Positions 1-8,854 of a stretch of DNA of 64,000 nucleotides are shown here, one piece after another. How positions within the stretch are numbered: position 1 is the first letter of the stretch; every line of letters begins with the position of its first letter. The DNA is taken from NCBI GenBank assembly GCA_011523655.1, contig WTGH01000034.1, forward strand, positions 1 through 64,000, read 5' to 3'. This stretch comes from Rhodospirillaceae bacterium. GTDB lineage: Bacteria > Pseudomonadota > Alphaproteobacteria > Bin65. Made by a program: the position numbers and the translations under genes. The notes beneath the pieces were generated by a model, which was given only the letters and a program-made list of their open reading frames with translations, made no database searches and was not told the origin of the DNA.

Positions 1-42
1 GGCGGCAGCCAGAGGGGCCGGGGCCCAGGGGGCAATCGGGCC

Positions 43-513
43 TTACGCCGCGACGATCTCCGGCGCATGGGCGACCGGGAAGTTCACCGAACGGGCGATG
101 AAGCACATGGCGCCCGCCTGTTCGTGCAGCCGCTCCGCCGTCGCCGCGTCGCTGTCGCCGGTTATCGTCACCCGCGGCCGGAGCGTCACCTCGGTAAATT
201 CGCCGCCGCCGTCGGCGTGGGTCTGCATCCTGCCCTCGGCGCGGTCCTCGTAGGCCGTGACCACGACCCTGGCGCTGGCGCACAGGTGCAGGTACCAGAG
301 CATGTGGCAGGCCGAGAGCGCGGCGACCAGCAGGTCCTCCGGATTGTGTCGGTCCGCATCGCCCCGGTAGGCCGGGTCGGCCGAGCCGCGGAGCACCGGC
401 TTGCCGGGGCAGGCGATGTCGTGCTCGCGGCCGTAGCCGCGATAGCTGCGCGTGCCCGCGCCCCGGTTGCCGGTCCAGGTGACCGTCGCAGCGTAGGTGT
501 GGTCCTTCGGCAT
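43..513 (-). CDS. OsmC family protein
   Basis: Predicted 156-residue cytosolic protein of the OsmC/Ohr family, thiol-dependent enzymes that reduce organic hydroperoxides. Two cysteines sit in family-typical settings: one in a segment reading SACHMLWYLHLC and one in GAMCFIARSVNFPV. The N-terminal half shows the fold-typical pattern of a small beta sheet (TYAATVTWTG) and the NPEDLLVAALSACH helix. The ATG at 511-513 is preferred because it begins MPKDHTY, the usual OsmC N terminus; the reading frame stays open further upstream without recognisable homology. The gene is convergent with nothing in view and has a strong palindrome about 100 nt upstream. The substrate cannot be read from the sequence. 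Confidence 0.88.
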   Translation of the reverse strand: MPKDHTYAATVTWTGNRGAGTRSYRGYGREHDIACPGKPVLRGSADPAYRGDADRHNPEDLLVAALSACHMLWYLHLCASARVVVTAYEDRAEGRMQTHADGGGEFTEVTLRPRVTITGDSDAATAERLHEQAGAMCFIARSVNFPVAHAPEIVAA

Positions 514-611
514 GGGTCCCCCCGGTTGAAAGTTCGTGACGATACCGCCCAACCCGTCCCCGCCGGCGTCACGGCAGGGCGCCGATCGCCGGACGATCTC
601 GCGGACCGTCT

Positions 612-644
612 CTTGCCCAACAAAAAATAAGTTTGTTGGGCAAG
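612..644. promoter_or_regulatory. Perfect 13-bp inverted repeat upstream of osmC
   Basis: CTTGCCCAACAAA at 612-624 is mirrored by TTTGTTGGGCAAG at 632-644 around a 7-nt AT-rich centre. It is AT-richer than its surroundings and about 100 nt upstream of the OsmC start. There is no T run on either side, so an intrinsic terminator is unlikely. It could be an operator for osmC, or a hairpin of other origin. The rest of the 514-862 gap shows no gene. Confidence 0.45.
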
Positions 645-862
645 GCTTGCTCCACGGAACGCACCTGACTGCCGAGCCCCGGCCGGCGGGTCGTGGCGGG
701 TGTCCTGCGACTTGCCGGCCGGTGCGCGAACCGGATGTCGCCCGGTCCGGCAACCGTTCGACCATACCCGATCCGGGCGGAGCGAATCCGGTCCCTCAAC
801 GACGTCCCGGATCAGCGTCGCAGTTCAGGCGCGGTCCCCGGCCATGCGCCCCGGCCTCCCGC

Positions 863-1885
863 TCAGAAGGTCGCCACGATCTTGCCGAACACGTCGCGGG
901 CGCGCAGGCGCTCGATGGCGGCCGGGAAGTCCTCGAGCGCGATCTCGCTGTCGACGACGGGCAGGATGCCCGCCGCCATCTTGTCCAGGCTCTCCCGGCA
1001 GTTGCGCACCGACGAGCCGAATGAACCGATGATCCTGAGCTGCTGCTGGAACAGGGCATAGAGGTTGGTCGGCGCGCTGACGCCGCTGGTCGAGCCGCAG
1101 GTCACCAGCCGGCCGCCGCGCTTGAGCGAGAGCAGGCTGCCGGGCCAGGTGTCCGGCCCGACATGCTCGAACACGACGTCGACGCCCTGCCGGCCGGTCA
1201 GCCGCCGGACCCGGCCCTCGAAGCGCTCTTCGCGATAGTCGATGACATGGTCGGCGCCTAGCGCGGCGGCCTTCTCGGCCTTGTCCGCGCTGCCGACGGT
1301 CGTGATGACCGTGCAGCCGATCGCCTTGGCCATGCGGATCGCCGTCGAGCCGATGCCGCTGCCGCCGGCATGGACCAGGATGGTCTCGCCCGGCTCCAGC
1401 TTCGCATTGTCGAACAGCATGTGCTGCACCGTGGCGAAGGTGACGGTCGTGCAGGCAGCCTGCACGGCGGTGACGCCAGCCGGGACCTTGAGCACCCTTG
1501 CCGCCGGGGCGACCAGCCGCTCGCGCGCCAGCCCGTCGACATGGAAGCCCATGATGCCGCCGATATCCTCGCACAGGTTTTCCTGCCCGGCCTTGCAGCG
1601 CCGGCAGACGCCGCAGAACAGGCCGGGATAGACGATGGCAAGATCGCCGGGCGCGACATGGCTAACGCCCGGCCCGACCGCCTCGACGACGCCCGAGCCC
1701 TCGACGCCGACGATCAGCGGCAGTTCGCGTTTGGCGAAAGCCATGCCGCGCACGCCGAACAGGTCGATATGGTTGAGCGACAGGGCCTGCATGCGCAGCA
1801 GCGCTTCGCCGTCGCCGGGCGGCGGCGGGTCGGCGATCTCGCCGAAGGACAGCTGCTCTTCCTCGATCAGGCGCAGGGCGCGCAT
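863..1885 (-). CDS. Zinc-type medium-chain dehydrogenase/reductase
   Basis: A 340-residue MDR-superfamily oxidoreductase that would use NAD(P)H on an alcohol, aldehyde or quinone substrate in the cytosol. The GroES-like domain (about residues 1-130) keeps the structural-zinc cysteine lobe (CGVCRRCKAGQENLC). The Rossmann domain has a nucleotide-binding loop reading VHAGGSGIGS. The usual catalytic-zinc cysteine region reads LNHIDLFGVRGM, as in quinone-oxidoreductase-like members, so the exact reaction is open. The start at MRALRL (ATG 1883-1885) was chosen because the 19 upstream residues look non-homologous. It is the last chromosomal-type gene before the island; an integrase pseudogene ends 69 nt upstream. 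Confidence 0.85.
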   Translation of the reverse strand: MRALRLIEEEQLSFGEIADPPPPGDGEALLRMQALSLNHIDLFGVRGMAFAKRELPLIVGVEGSGVVEAVGPGVSHVAPGDLAIVYPGLFCGVCRRCKAGQENLCEDIGGIMGFHVDGLARERLVAPAARVLKVPAGVTAVQAACTTVTFATVQHMLFDNAKLEPGETILVHAGGSGIGSTAIRMAKAIGCTVITTVGSADKAEKAAALGADHVIDYREERFEGRVRRLTGRQGVDVVFEHVGPDTWPGSLLSLKRGGRLVTCGSTSGVSAPTNLYALFQQQLRIIGSFGSSVRNCRESLDKMAAGILPVVDSEIALEDFPAAIERLRARDVFGKIVATF

Positions 1886-1954
1886 CGGTAGTCCTCGCGT
1901 GGGGTTCCGGCGGGATGTGGCGGCGGCCCTGTCTGCCGGCAATGGCCGCGATTG

Positions 1955-3240
1955 TCACGATGCCGGGACGAGACCGGCCCCGTCGATCTTCTGCCGGATC
2001 ATCGCGTCGACCGCCGACTCGGAGATATGGCCGTAATAGAGTTCCGTGGTCATGCTGGAATAGTGGCCGAGCTGCCGCGCCACCACCGCCGGCGGCACGC
2101 CGCCGGCGATCAGGAAGCTCGAATAGGAACTGCGCAGGGCCCGGAAGGTGACCGGCTCCGGCCAGCGGATGCGGTGCAGTTCCTTCCTCAGCTGGTTGCC
2201 CGCCCGCTGCACCGTCCAGGGCGCCCCCAGGGGATTGCGGAACACCGGCTCGCCGTGGCCTTGCCCTCCGCATGGCCGGCGAAGAATGTCGTTCCGCGGC
2301 GCGTCAGCGCGACCCCGCGGGCGGTCCGTCTCTTTGTGTCGATGACGACGATCTTGCGATGATCTGCGAGCACCCGCTCGGCGGTCAGGCCGGCGATCTC
2401 GCCGATGCGTGCGCCGGAATGCCAGACCGCCTCGACCAGGTGGCGCACCGACGGATCGAGCGCGCCGATCAGCATTTCGACTTCCTCGGGCTCGAATACC
2501 GGCGGCCGATAGCGGCCCAGGTTCGGGAGAAGCCGGACGCCGCGCCACCCGATCGAGGAGTCGATCAGGCCGTGAAGATGGGCATGGTCGAGCGCGTTCT
2601 TGAGCGCCACCAGGTGATTGTCGGCCGTCTTCCTGCGCCGTCGGATCGCCTCGAACAGGGCGCTGCCGGTCTCGACCTCGCTGATGTGGGGAAAGCGGAC
2701 GGCCGAATCCCAGGCCGGTGTCGCGGCGATCCGGTCGCGCCACCGGACGATGTCCCGCTGTTCAAGCTGCGCAAGCGGCAGGGATCCGATCTCCGGTCCG
2801 AGATAGCGCCGGTAGGTCGTCCGGTAGGGATGAACCGGCAGGCCGGCCCTGCGGCGCCACTCCAGCCAGTCCCAGAAGGCGTGACGCACCGTATAGGCGC
2901 CGGACGCTTCGGGCGGCGCCAGGCGCGGAGGGCGGTGCCGTTGCCAGTCCCGGCCGGCCACCCGGGCCTCGGCGCACCACAGCTTGACCCGGCCCATCGC
3001 CTGGTCGAAGGTCAGCCGCTCCAGGCCGGAGCGATCGTGGGGCGAGTCGGCGGCAACGCCGATGATCTTTCTGCGCCGCGCGCCGTCCGGCCACTGGAAG
3101 CGGGCGTGCCAGGTCCAGGCGCGCCGCTTGGCAAAGCCGATCGACCGGTGCCTGGCGAAGGTGAGCCAGTAGGGATCCGTGCGCGCGGCGAGTTTCCGCC
3201 GGACCGCGCGGTCCGCGATATCGAACTGTCCCTCTCTCAT
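1955..3240 (-). pseudogene. Tyrosine recombinase/integrase, frameshifted
   Basis: A phage-type integrase of about 428 residues if one base is restored. The N-terminal part begins MREGQFDIADRAV at 3238-3240 and runs through an arm/core-binding region to the catalytic-domain box AVWHSGARIGEI (first arginine). Near 2243-2250 the frame breaks: homology continues in another frame as GEPVFRN and onward. That second part includes VTFRALRSSY, ARQLGH and the tyrosine box TTELYYGHIS, and ends at 1955. The usual HxxR histidine is phenylalanine here (FRALR), so even a repaired protein may be weak. It is head-to-head with a second integrase, with starts about 60 nt apart, which suggests a two-integrase module at the island edge. 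Confidence 0.75.
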
Positions 3241-3303
3241 GCCGCTGACGCTTTCCTCCGAATGACGAAACGACAGGCCTCTTCTGCGCCGAAGGGCAGA
3301 CTT

Positions 3304-4533
3304 ATGCGCACTGCTGCGGTCGATCTCTCCGATCCCTGGGAGATCGACTCGCTGCCGCCCCGGACCGAACCCTACTGGATGGCGCTCGGCCGCGGCCGCG
3401 CCCTCGGCCTCTCGATCTGCACCGAAACCGGCCGGCCGCTCAAGTGGTACGCGCGCCTCCGCCTGAAGGACGGCGGTGGCTACCGCAAGAAGCGCCTCGG
3501 CGCCCACGGCTTCCTGTCGCACGGGGACGCGACCTGGCTGGCCTGGCGCTGGTTCGAAAAAGAGGCCGCATCCGCCGTTCCGGAAAACCGGCCCGAACCG
3601 GCTTTCCGGCTCCTGGACGTCTCGTCGGACTGCGGGGCCTACACGGTTGCCCACGCCCTCAACGACTATCTCCGCCGCAATGCGCCCTCGGGCCGAACGT
3701 CGCGGAACGAGTTCAATATCGCGAAGCGGGTTGCCCGCCATCTCGGCGCTGTCCCGCTGCGCGATCTTCGCGCCGATGACATCGCGCGCTGGTTGTCGAC
3801 CGCACTTGCCGAGCCCGCGCAGGCCAGGCCCAACCACGATATCCATCCGCTCGAGCGAGTGCGCCGGCGCAAGGCGACCCTCAACCGCCAGTTCGCATTG
3901 CTGCGCGCTGCGCTCACCCTCGCCTTCGTCAACCGCCGGATCGACTCGGACGCCGAATGGCGCCGGGTCGGCTACTTCCGGCACGCCCAGGCCCCGGCCC
4001 CGAAGGCGATCTCCCCGGAAGCCATCGACGTCCTGCGCGGCAACGCCCCGCCGGAACTGCGGCGGCTGATCGACGCCGCGCTCCATACCGGCTGCCGGTT
4101 CGGCGAACTGTCCAACCTGCGCTGCAGCGACCTCGTCGCCACCACTCGCAAGCTCGACGTGCCGCCGGCCAAGCGCAGCCCCGGCCGCACCGTCGTCCTG
4201 TCCGAGGCCGGCTGGCGGTTTCTCGAATCGCTCAGGGCCGACCGGACGGAAGACGACTGGTTGGTCCGGCGCGCCGACGGCCGCAAATGGACCCGCTCCA
4301 CCATGTGGGGACAGCTCTACGCCGCGGCGCAACAAGACGAACGCACCAGGGGGATCAGCTTCCACAGGCTGCGCCACACCTACGCCACCCGGATCCGCGA
4401 CGCCGGCATGCCGCTCCAGTTGATCGCCCGGCAGCTCGGCCACAAGTGGCTGCGCACCACCGAACACTACTATGTCAGCGTCGACCGGGAGATCGCCGAC
4501 GAGGTCATCCGCAAGGTGCTGTCGGACATCTGA
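3304..4533 (+). CDS. Tyrosine recombinase/integrase
   Basis: A 409-residue site-specific recombinase that would cut and rejoin DNA at attachment sites. The catalytic domain is complete: arginine in TGCRFGELSNL, the HxLRH box in SFHRLRHTYATR, a GH in ARQLGHKW, and the nucleophile tyrosine in TEHYYVSVD. The N terminus (RTEPYWMALGRGRALG) resembles the divergent integrase (RTDPYWLTFARHRSIG), so the two are related. The start at 3304 follows an AGGG-type ribosome site; an in-frame ATG at 3262 is the alternative. The long upstream extension of the open frame is the antisense of the other integrase and is not coding. Confidence 0.85.
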   Translation: MRTAAVDLSDPWEIDSLPPRTEPYWMALGRGRALGLSICTETGRPLKWYARLRLKDGGGYRKKRLGAHGFLSHGDATWLAWRWFEKEAASAVPENRPEPAFRLLDVSSDCGAYTVAHALNDYLRRNAPSGRTSRNEFNIAKRVARHLGAVPLRDLRADDIARWLSTALAEPAQARPNHDIHPLERVRRRKATLNRQFALLRAALTLAFVNRRIDSDAEWRRVGYFRHAQAPAPKAISPEAIDVLRGNAPPELRRLIDAALHTGCRFGELSNLRCSDLVATTRKLDVPPAKRSPGRTVVLSEAGWRFLESLRADRTEDDWLVRRADGRKWTRSTMWGQLYAAAQQDERTRGISFHRLRHTYATRIRDAGMPLQLIARQLGHKWLRTTEHYYVSVDREIADEVIRKVLSDI

Positions 4534-4985
4534 AGGGCAGGGCAGTACGGATCGAACCGGGACGATACCGTGAGTACGGCGGTAAGCCGCCTTCGTGTTC
4601 CAGAGAGTCAAAGGGGATGCTGCTGACCGTTTCCGTCAATTATTCTGTTCACACTGAATTTGATGCAAAATGACACGCTCGCTCGGTAACTGCCTGGGCG
4701 GTGTCTACTCTTGGCGATATTCAGGCTGCACCTGCGGCCGGTCCGGCCGAAATTCGTCCACTGCCGACGCAGGCTCGTCGTCCATTCCTCACGTATATGC
4801 GGGTCAAGTAAGGACCCGCAATCCGATACGGCGACAACCGGCTTAACCCGTCAGAATCCCTCTATTCTTCGCTCAGGCCGCGGGAACGAGCGCGGCAGAT
4901 CGTAATCGTGTCGCAACCGGTTGAATTCATACTCCAGACCACAGTTGGCCTTTCGTGACTTGTTCGTCCAATTTAGAGGCTTCGC
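4534..4985. other. Non-coding stretch after integrase
   Basis: About 450 bases with no open frame showing recognisable homology and mixed composition. No terminator, tRNA or repeat was recognised. Confidence 0.5.
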
Positions 4986-5262
4986 CGGAGACCGACCTAT
5001 CCAGTCGGGGTGTTACGCTCATTCCGGAGAGCGCCAAGCTCACCAACGTCTAGGCAGCAGACGTGCTGAACGTCTCCCGTCCCTTCCTGATCAAGCTCCT
5101 CGACCAGAAGGCATCCCGCATCGGAAGGTCGGCGAGCATCGCCGCATTCGCATGGAAGACGTCATAGCCTACAAGAATGCCATCGACCGCGAATGCGAAC
5201 AGGTGCTCGAGCAGCTGACGCGTGAGGCCCAGACTCGTGACATGGAATATGGCGCCCGGTGA
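4986..5262 (+). pseudogene. Excisionase-type DNA-binding antitoxin, broken
   Basis: Recognisable remnant of the excisionase-fold antitoxin family that normally pairs with PIN-domain toxins. Pieces in order are VTLIPESAKLT, AADVLNVSRPFLIKLL, then in a shifted frame GIPHRKVGEHRRIRMED, VIAYKNAIDRECEQ and LEQLTREAQ. The helix-turn-helix region is interrupted by an in-frame TAG at 5051-5053, where a glutamine/glutamate codon is usual. A frameshift near 5105-5112 breaks it again. No PIN toxin follows; the next gene is an unrelated orphan. The gene therefore cannot make the family-typical protein. Confidence 0.7.
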
Positions 5263-5319
5263 TAGGGTTCACCTCCCGGAGTCCCCCGGTGGCAGAGGCA
5301 GTGCTAACGACAAGACTAC

Positions 5320-6006
5320 ATGGCACCATTGATGGATATCGGACTATATCCCTTGTTGCAGGAACACCTCCTTGCTCGTCATGACTTTTTCATGGAGCAA
5401 GTAAGAGCTCGTGTGTTTGAAAACTTCTCCAACCTAGAGGAAGAAGCAGATGCCGCCGCGAATGACGCATGGCAGAGATTTATGAGTCAACCATCACATG
5501 GAGAAGACGATCCAGGTGACTATGCCGACGCCGCAACTGAGGCAGGCATCGATTTCTATGAATATGGAATGAACATGAAGAGACAGATCACGCTTGCATG
5601 TCTGGCCACTCTATATCATGCGTGGGAAAAAGATGTCCGCTCTCATTTAGAACGCGAAATTCAACGTTGGGGATGTCGTACGGCCAAACAGGACCAACTG
5701 TGGACAGCTCCAGTATCGGATATCTTGGATTTCCTGGAGAGCCAGGGTTGGAAAATTAGGGCAAAGCAGTGGTATGTATTGCTTGACGCCTGCCGGCTCA
5801 TAGTAAATGTGTACAAGCATGGAAAAGGGTCATCGTTTGATGACCTAAAGAAGACGTATCCGCAGTATCTCAAATGCGACTATCAGGTCTTTGAAGCGGA
5901 CTACGAAAGTTTGGAAATTACAGAGGAAGAATTTGACGAGCTCGGTGGGGCAGTTCGCCAATTCTGGCATGACTTTCCGCGTATCCTGAAATATTCGGCG
6001 CAGTGA
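5320..6006 (+). CDS. Hypothetical protein with a HEPN-like KHG motif
   Basis: A 228-residue, soluble, largely helical and acidic protein without a firm family assignment. A C-terminal box reads DACRLIVNVYKHGKGSSFDDLKK. Arginine, asparagine and a lysine-histidine-glycine in this order are seen in HEPN-type RNases and in many uncharacterised defence-island proteins, but the spacing is not the strict R-x4-6-H, so the assignment is tentative. Codon use and base composition are clearly more AT-rich than the metabolic genes, pointing to recent transfer. It follows the broken antitoxin by 57 nt. A role in defence or as a toxin is inference only. Confidence 0.6.
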   Translation: MAPLMDIGLYPLLQEHLLARHDFFMEQVRARVFENFSNLEEEADAAANDAWQRFMSQPSHGEDDPGDYADAATEAGIDFYEYGMNMKRQITLACLATLYHAWEKDVRSHLEREIQRWGCRTAKQDQLWTAPVSDILDFLESQGWKIRAKQWYVLLDACRLIVNVYKHGKGSSFDDLKKTYPQYLKCDYQVFEADYESLEITEEEFDELGGAVRQFWHDFPRILKYSAQ

Positions 6007-6244
6007 ACTGAGCCTTGCGACTGTTTCGGAAATAGTATTCCGAGACGGCAATCACCGACCGGCCGGCCTTCGCCGCGCGCTAAAGCCCGGGACGCACGGC
6101 TGTGTCGTCGGTCATCTCCTATTGTTCTCTAATCACCCGTGTATCCTTTTGGTCACGCGGTGACAGCGGAAATTTTCTAGATTGCGACGCAGCTGGCTCA
6201 ACTCACACGCTGGCAATAACATGAGCTGTCGCCGACACACCCGA

Positions 6245-7039
6245 TCAGGACAGAGTCAACCTGACGAGATTTTCATTCGCGATAAGAGACAGGAAGTGCT
6301 CCTCGATCTTGCGCGCCACCGGCTGTGAATTCACGAGCAAGCCGAGTTCGATGTTTCTTGCCTGCGCCGCTTCGGTGAAGTTCGCGGAAGTAACGAGTGC
6401 CTCCCGACCGTCGATAACGACGCACTTGGCGTGCATCGAACTGGCCGTACGCCCTGCGGGATCGAGCGACCGGGGGTCATAATAGACCCGTGGCAATCGG
6501 CTTCCGGGCCATTCGTTGCGAACAAATTCGTTTGCGAAGCGCAGAAGGATGTCGCGGTTGATGGAGGTATCGCCGTGCTGGCGGCGGACATCGATGCACA
6601 AAGTTGCCTGTAGGGACTCGTCGTGGTCGAGCCGGCCGGCCAGAGTTTTGAACACGGCTTTCCCCTGACGAACCGCAAAACCAACGGCCAACACTCGCTC
6701 ACGCGCCCTGGCGAAAAGCTGCCGTATGACGACGCCAGTATCGCGTGCTCCGACTGTTGCATTGGGCCCGCTGACGACCAAGTCCACGGGCAAGGAGGGG
6801 CCGCCTGCCGCATGGGCTCCGGCGGCGAAGGCACGAAGCATCACCGCGATGTGCACGGGCGCCATGCCGTCGGTGCTGAGATTTGCAAGGCATTCCGCGA
6901 CCGACGCGGCGTGAGCGACGCCCATGTGGTCACGCAGCGACAGCGCACTGATGGGAGGTGCCAGGAGGCCGGCCTCCAGCAGCTCGGCCAGCCGGACGAG
7001 ATCCTTACCGTCTACTGCAGCCAACGCATCGAATTTCAT
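6245..7039 (-). CDS. drmC: DISARM phospholipase D-like protein DrmC
   Basis: A 264-residue protein with a C-terminal phospholipase D/nuclease signature: SMHAKCVVIDGREALVTSANF, giving the HxK(x)4D core, followed by the N/E-rich NIELGLL strand. In DISARM, drmC encodes this PLD-domain component; published work on the family found it is not always essential for protection. The start chosen is ATG 7037-7039, which overlaps the drmB stop as ATGA; an in-frame ATG seven codons upstream is possible. It is the last gene of the nine-gene defence operon, and the assignment rests on the PLD motif plus its position directly after drmA and drmB. Confidence 0.85.
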   Translation of the reverse strand: MKFDALAAVDGKDLVRLAELLEAGLLAPPISALSLRDHMGVAHAASVAECLANLSTDGMAPVHIAVMLRAFAAGAHAAGGPSLPVDLVVSGPNATVGARDTGVVIRQLFARARERVLAVGFAVRQGKAVFKTLAGRLDHDESLQATLCIDVRRQHGDTSINRDILLRFANEFVRNEWPGSRLPRVYYDPRSLDPAGRTASSMHAKCVVIDGREALVTSANFTEAAQARNIELGLLVNSQPVARKIEEHFLSLIANENLVRLTLS

Positions 7040-8847
7040 CGCGACCGGTGCTCGGGCCAATCGAAGAACGCGGCATCCCCGAGAGCAACGGTCGGAACGA
7101 CAAGCGCCCGATCAAGGAAATCGTTGCGCTGCTCGCAGCTTGTTTCGGCGATAAGCAGGCAGCCGTGACAGGCCGCTCCTTGCAGTGAATGACCCTCAAG
7201 TTGCGAATCGGGCGCATGTTCAGCGCACACCGGGTCGTTGGAGCACAATCGGCCGTCCTCGACGGCTCGACGAAGATGTGCGCCAAGGCGGCGGCCGGTT
7301 TCCACCAGCCCGCCAAGCGTGCCTTCGGAGTCCGACGAGCCCGTGTAGATCAGGATGCCGTAACCGCCGTCGCCGGCGTAGACGCGTTCGCGCAGAGAGC
7401 TGGCAGGGTAACCGCAATCCAGCGCGATCGACGTCATCAGCGCGTGCGAGAGAGAGTGGAGCATTACATAAGCCAGTCCGGGAAACCCCTCTTCGGGACG
7501 ATGGCGCTCGGCGGCCCATGTGCGCCAGCCCTCAAAAAGCTGCCGTCCGCGATCCTGGACGCCAGGACGTGCCAACCATCTCTCCACCGCCTCCGCGTTG
7601 ATGGACAGAAAGATGCCCTCGCCACGATTCTCGACCGCGGGCAGCCAGGTGATTGTTTCGGCAAGCGAGGCCCTGATAACGTCCAGATCGAGCTCGCCAT
7701 CCTTGTCCGGGCTGATCGCCTCGAAGCGCGTGAATCCGAGTAACGACACCACCTCGCGTAGCCGGTGCACCAGCACCAGCTTGTCGACAACCGCAAGCAG
7801 AGTTTCCTCGTCGGGATCCCAGGCGCTGCGCTCCAATGTTTCGGCAAAGAACCTGGAACGCGGATCATCTTCGCCGATGATGCTGTCGCCCTTGTCGAGT
7901 ATCTCAAACTCGGCGGTCTTGACCGGTACCTCTTCCCGTTCTCCTTCGCCTTGTTGACGGCGATACTCTGCGAGCACAGTTTCGTCGGCGATGTCGGCAA
8001 ACGCAGCATCGAGTTCAGGCATCATTCGAAAGTTCTGAAGTGCGCCCAGATCATCAGCCGCTTTCAGCCGATCGTAGTGCGCCGAGACTTTCGCGGCCAG
8101 CCCGGCATCGAACTCTGGCAGCGAAATGACGCTCATCGTCTGGGGAAAGTACGCGTTGCTCGCCGTGCGAACGAGCAGCCGATAGGGTTCGCCGCAGGCC
8201 TCGCGCGCAAATTGCCCGATCCACGGCCTCTTGCCCTCGCAGTGTCCGAGCGCGCCCGTGCCCGGACTTGAAGCCTCGTACAGCGAGCGCTCTTCGCCGC
8301 AGTCGCAAACGCCAAAGGTGTCGCCGATGTCCGCGCCGGTGCCGCGTTCCTCGAGCCAGAGCGGGCGTTCACACGTCCTCCCGCTCTGGTGAACAAACCG
8401 CCGCCAGTCCAGATCGTCGATATGGCCGCGCCGACAACCGCAGACGAAGCGGACCGGGACCACCGGCTTGCGCTTGCCGTCTTCGTCGCGGAACCGACCC
8501 CTGTCCAGGTGGTCCCATCGCACCAATCGGCGGCGGCGCCACTGCGGGTCCCGGGGCGAGGGCTTGGCCTCCTTGACAATGAACCAGGTCGGGAAGATGC
8601 GCGCGCCGACGGGCGCGGCCTGGCGGGCGTTTTCCTCGTGGCGAGGCGGCGTCCAGAGTTCAAGCGAGGGGAGGTCCAGCAACCGCCTCAGCTTTGCAGC
8701 AAGACGCGGCTCGTCGACCTTCTCCCGACGCAGGTGGGACCAGTCCTGAAGGCCAGAGACAATGATCGAGTAGTCCGGGAGGTCGATCATCGCTCCCGGC
8801 CCATAGGTCGTTATCAACTGGCTCTGGCGAATTATGTTGTCGGCCAT
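7036..8847 (-). CDS. drmB: DISARM DUF1998 protein DrmB
   Basis: A 603-residue core DISARM subunit. The N terminus reads MADNIIRQSQLITTYGPGAMID, a typical DrmB opening. A cysteine-rich middle (CGCRRGHIDDLDW, CERPLW, CDCGEE, HCEGKRPW) suggests zinc binding. The C-terminal DUF1998 region contains LHSLSHALMTSIALDCGY and YTGSSDSEGTLGGLV, then more cysteines (CSNDPVCAEH, CHGCLL). DrmB is known to form a complex with the DrmA helicase that recognises invading DNA. It starts 7 nt after the drmA stop and overlaps drmC by 4 nt. The ATG at 8845-8847 was chosen; a 39-codon upstream extension is the antisense tail of drmA and has no homology. Confidence 0.9.
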   Translation of the reverse strand: MADNIIRQSQLITTYGPGAMIDLPDYSIIVSGLQDWSHLRREKVDEPRLAAKLRRLLDLPSLELWTPPRHEENARQAAPVGARIFPTWFIVKEAKPSPRDPQWRRRRLVRWDHLDRGRFRDEDGKRKPVVPVRFVCGCRRGHIDDLDWRRFVHQSGRTCERPLWLEERGTGADIGDTFGVCDCGEERSLYEASSPGTGALGHCEGKRPWIGQFAREACGEPYRLLVRTASNAYFPQTMSVISLPEFDAGLAAKVSAHYDRLKAADDLGALQNFRMMPELDAAFADIADETVLAEYRRQQGEGEREEVPVKTAEFEILDKGDSIIGEDDPRSRFFAETLERSAWDPDEETLLAVVDKLVLVHRLREVVSLLGFTRFEAISPDKDGELDLDVIRASLAETITWLPAVENRGEGIFLSINAEAVERWLARPGVQDRGRQLFEGWRTWAAERHRPEEGFPGLAYVMLHSLSHALMTSIALDCGYPASSLRERVYAGDGGYGILIYTGSSDSEGTLGGLVETGRRLGAHLRRAVEDGRLCSNDPVCAEHAPDSQLEGHSLQGAACHGCLLIAETSCEQRNDFLDRALVVPTVALGDAAFFDWPEHRSR

Positions 8848-8854
8848 CGGGCGC

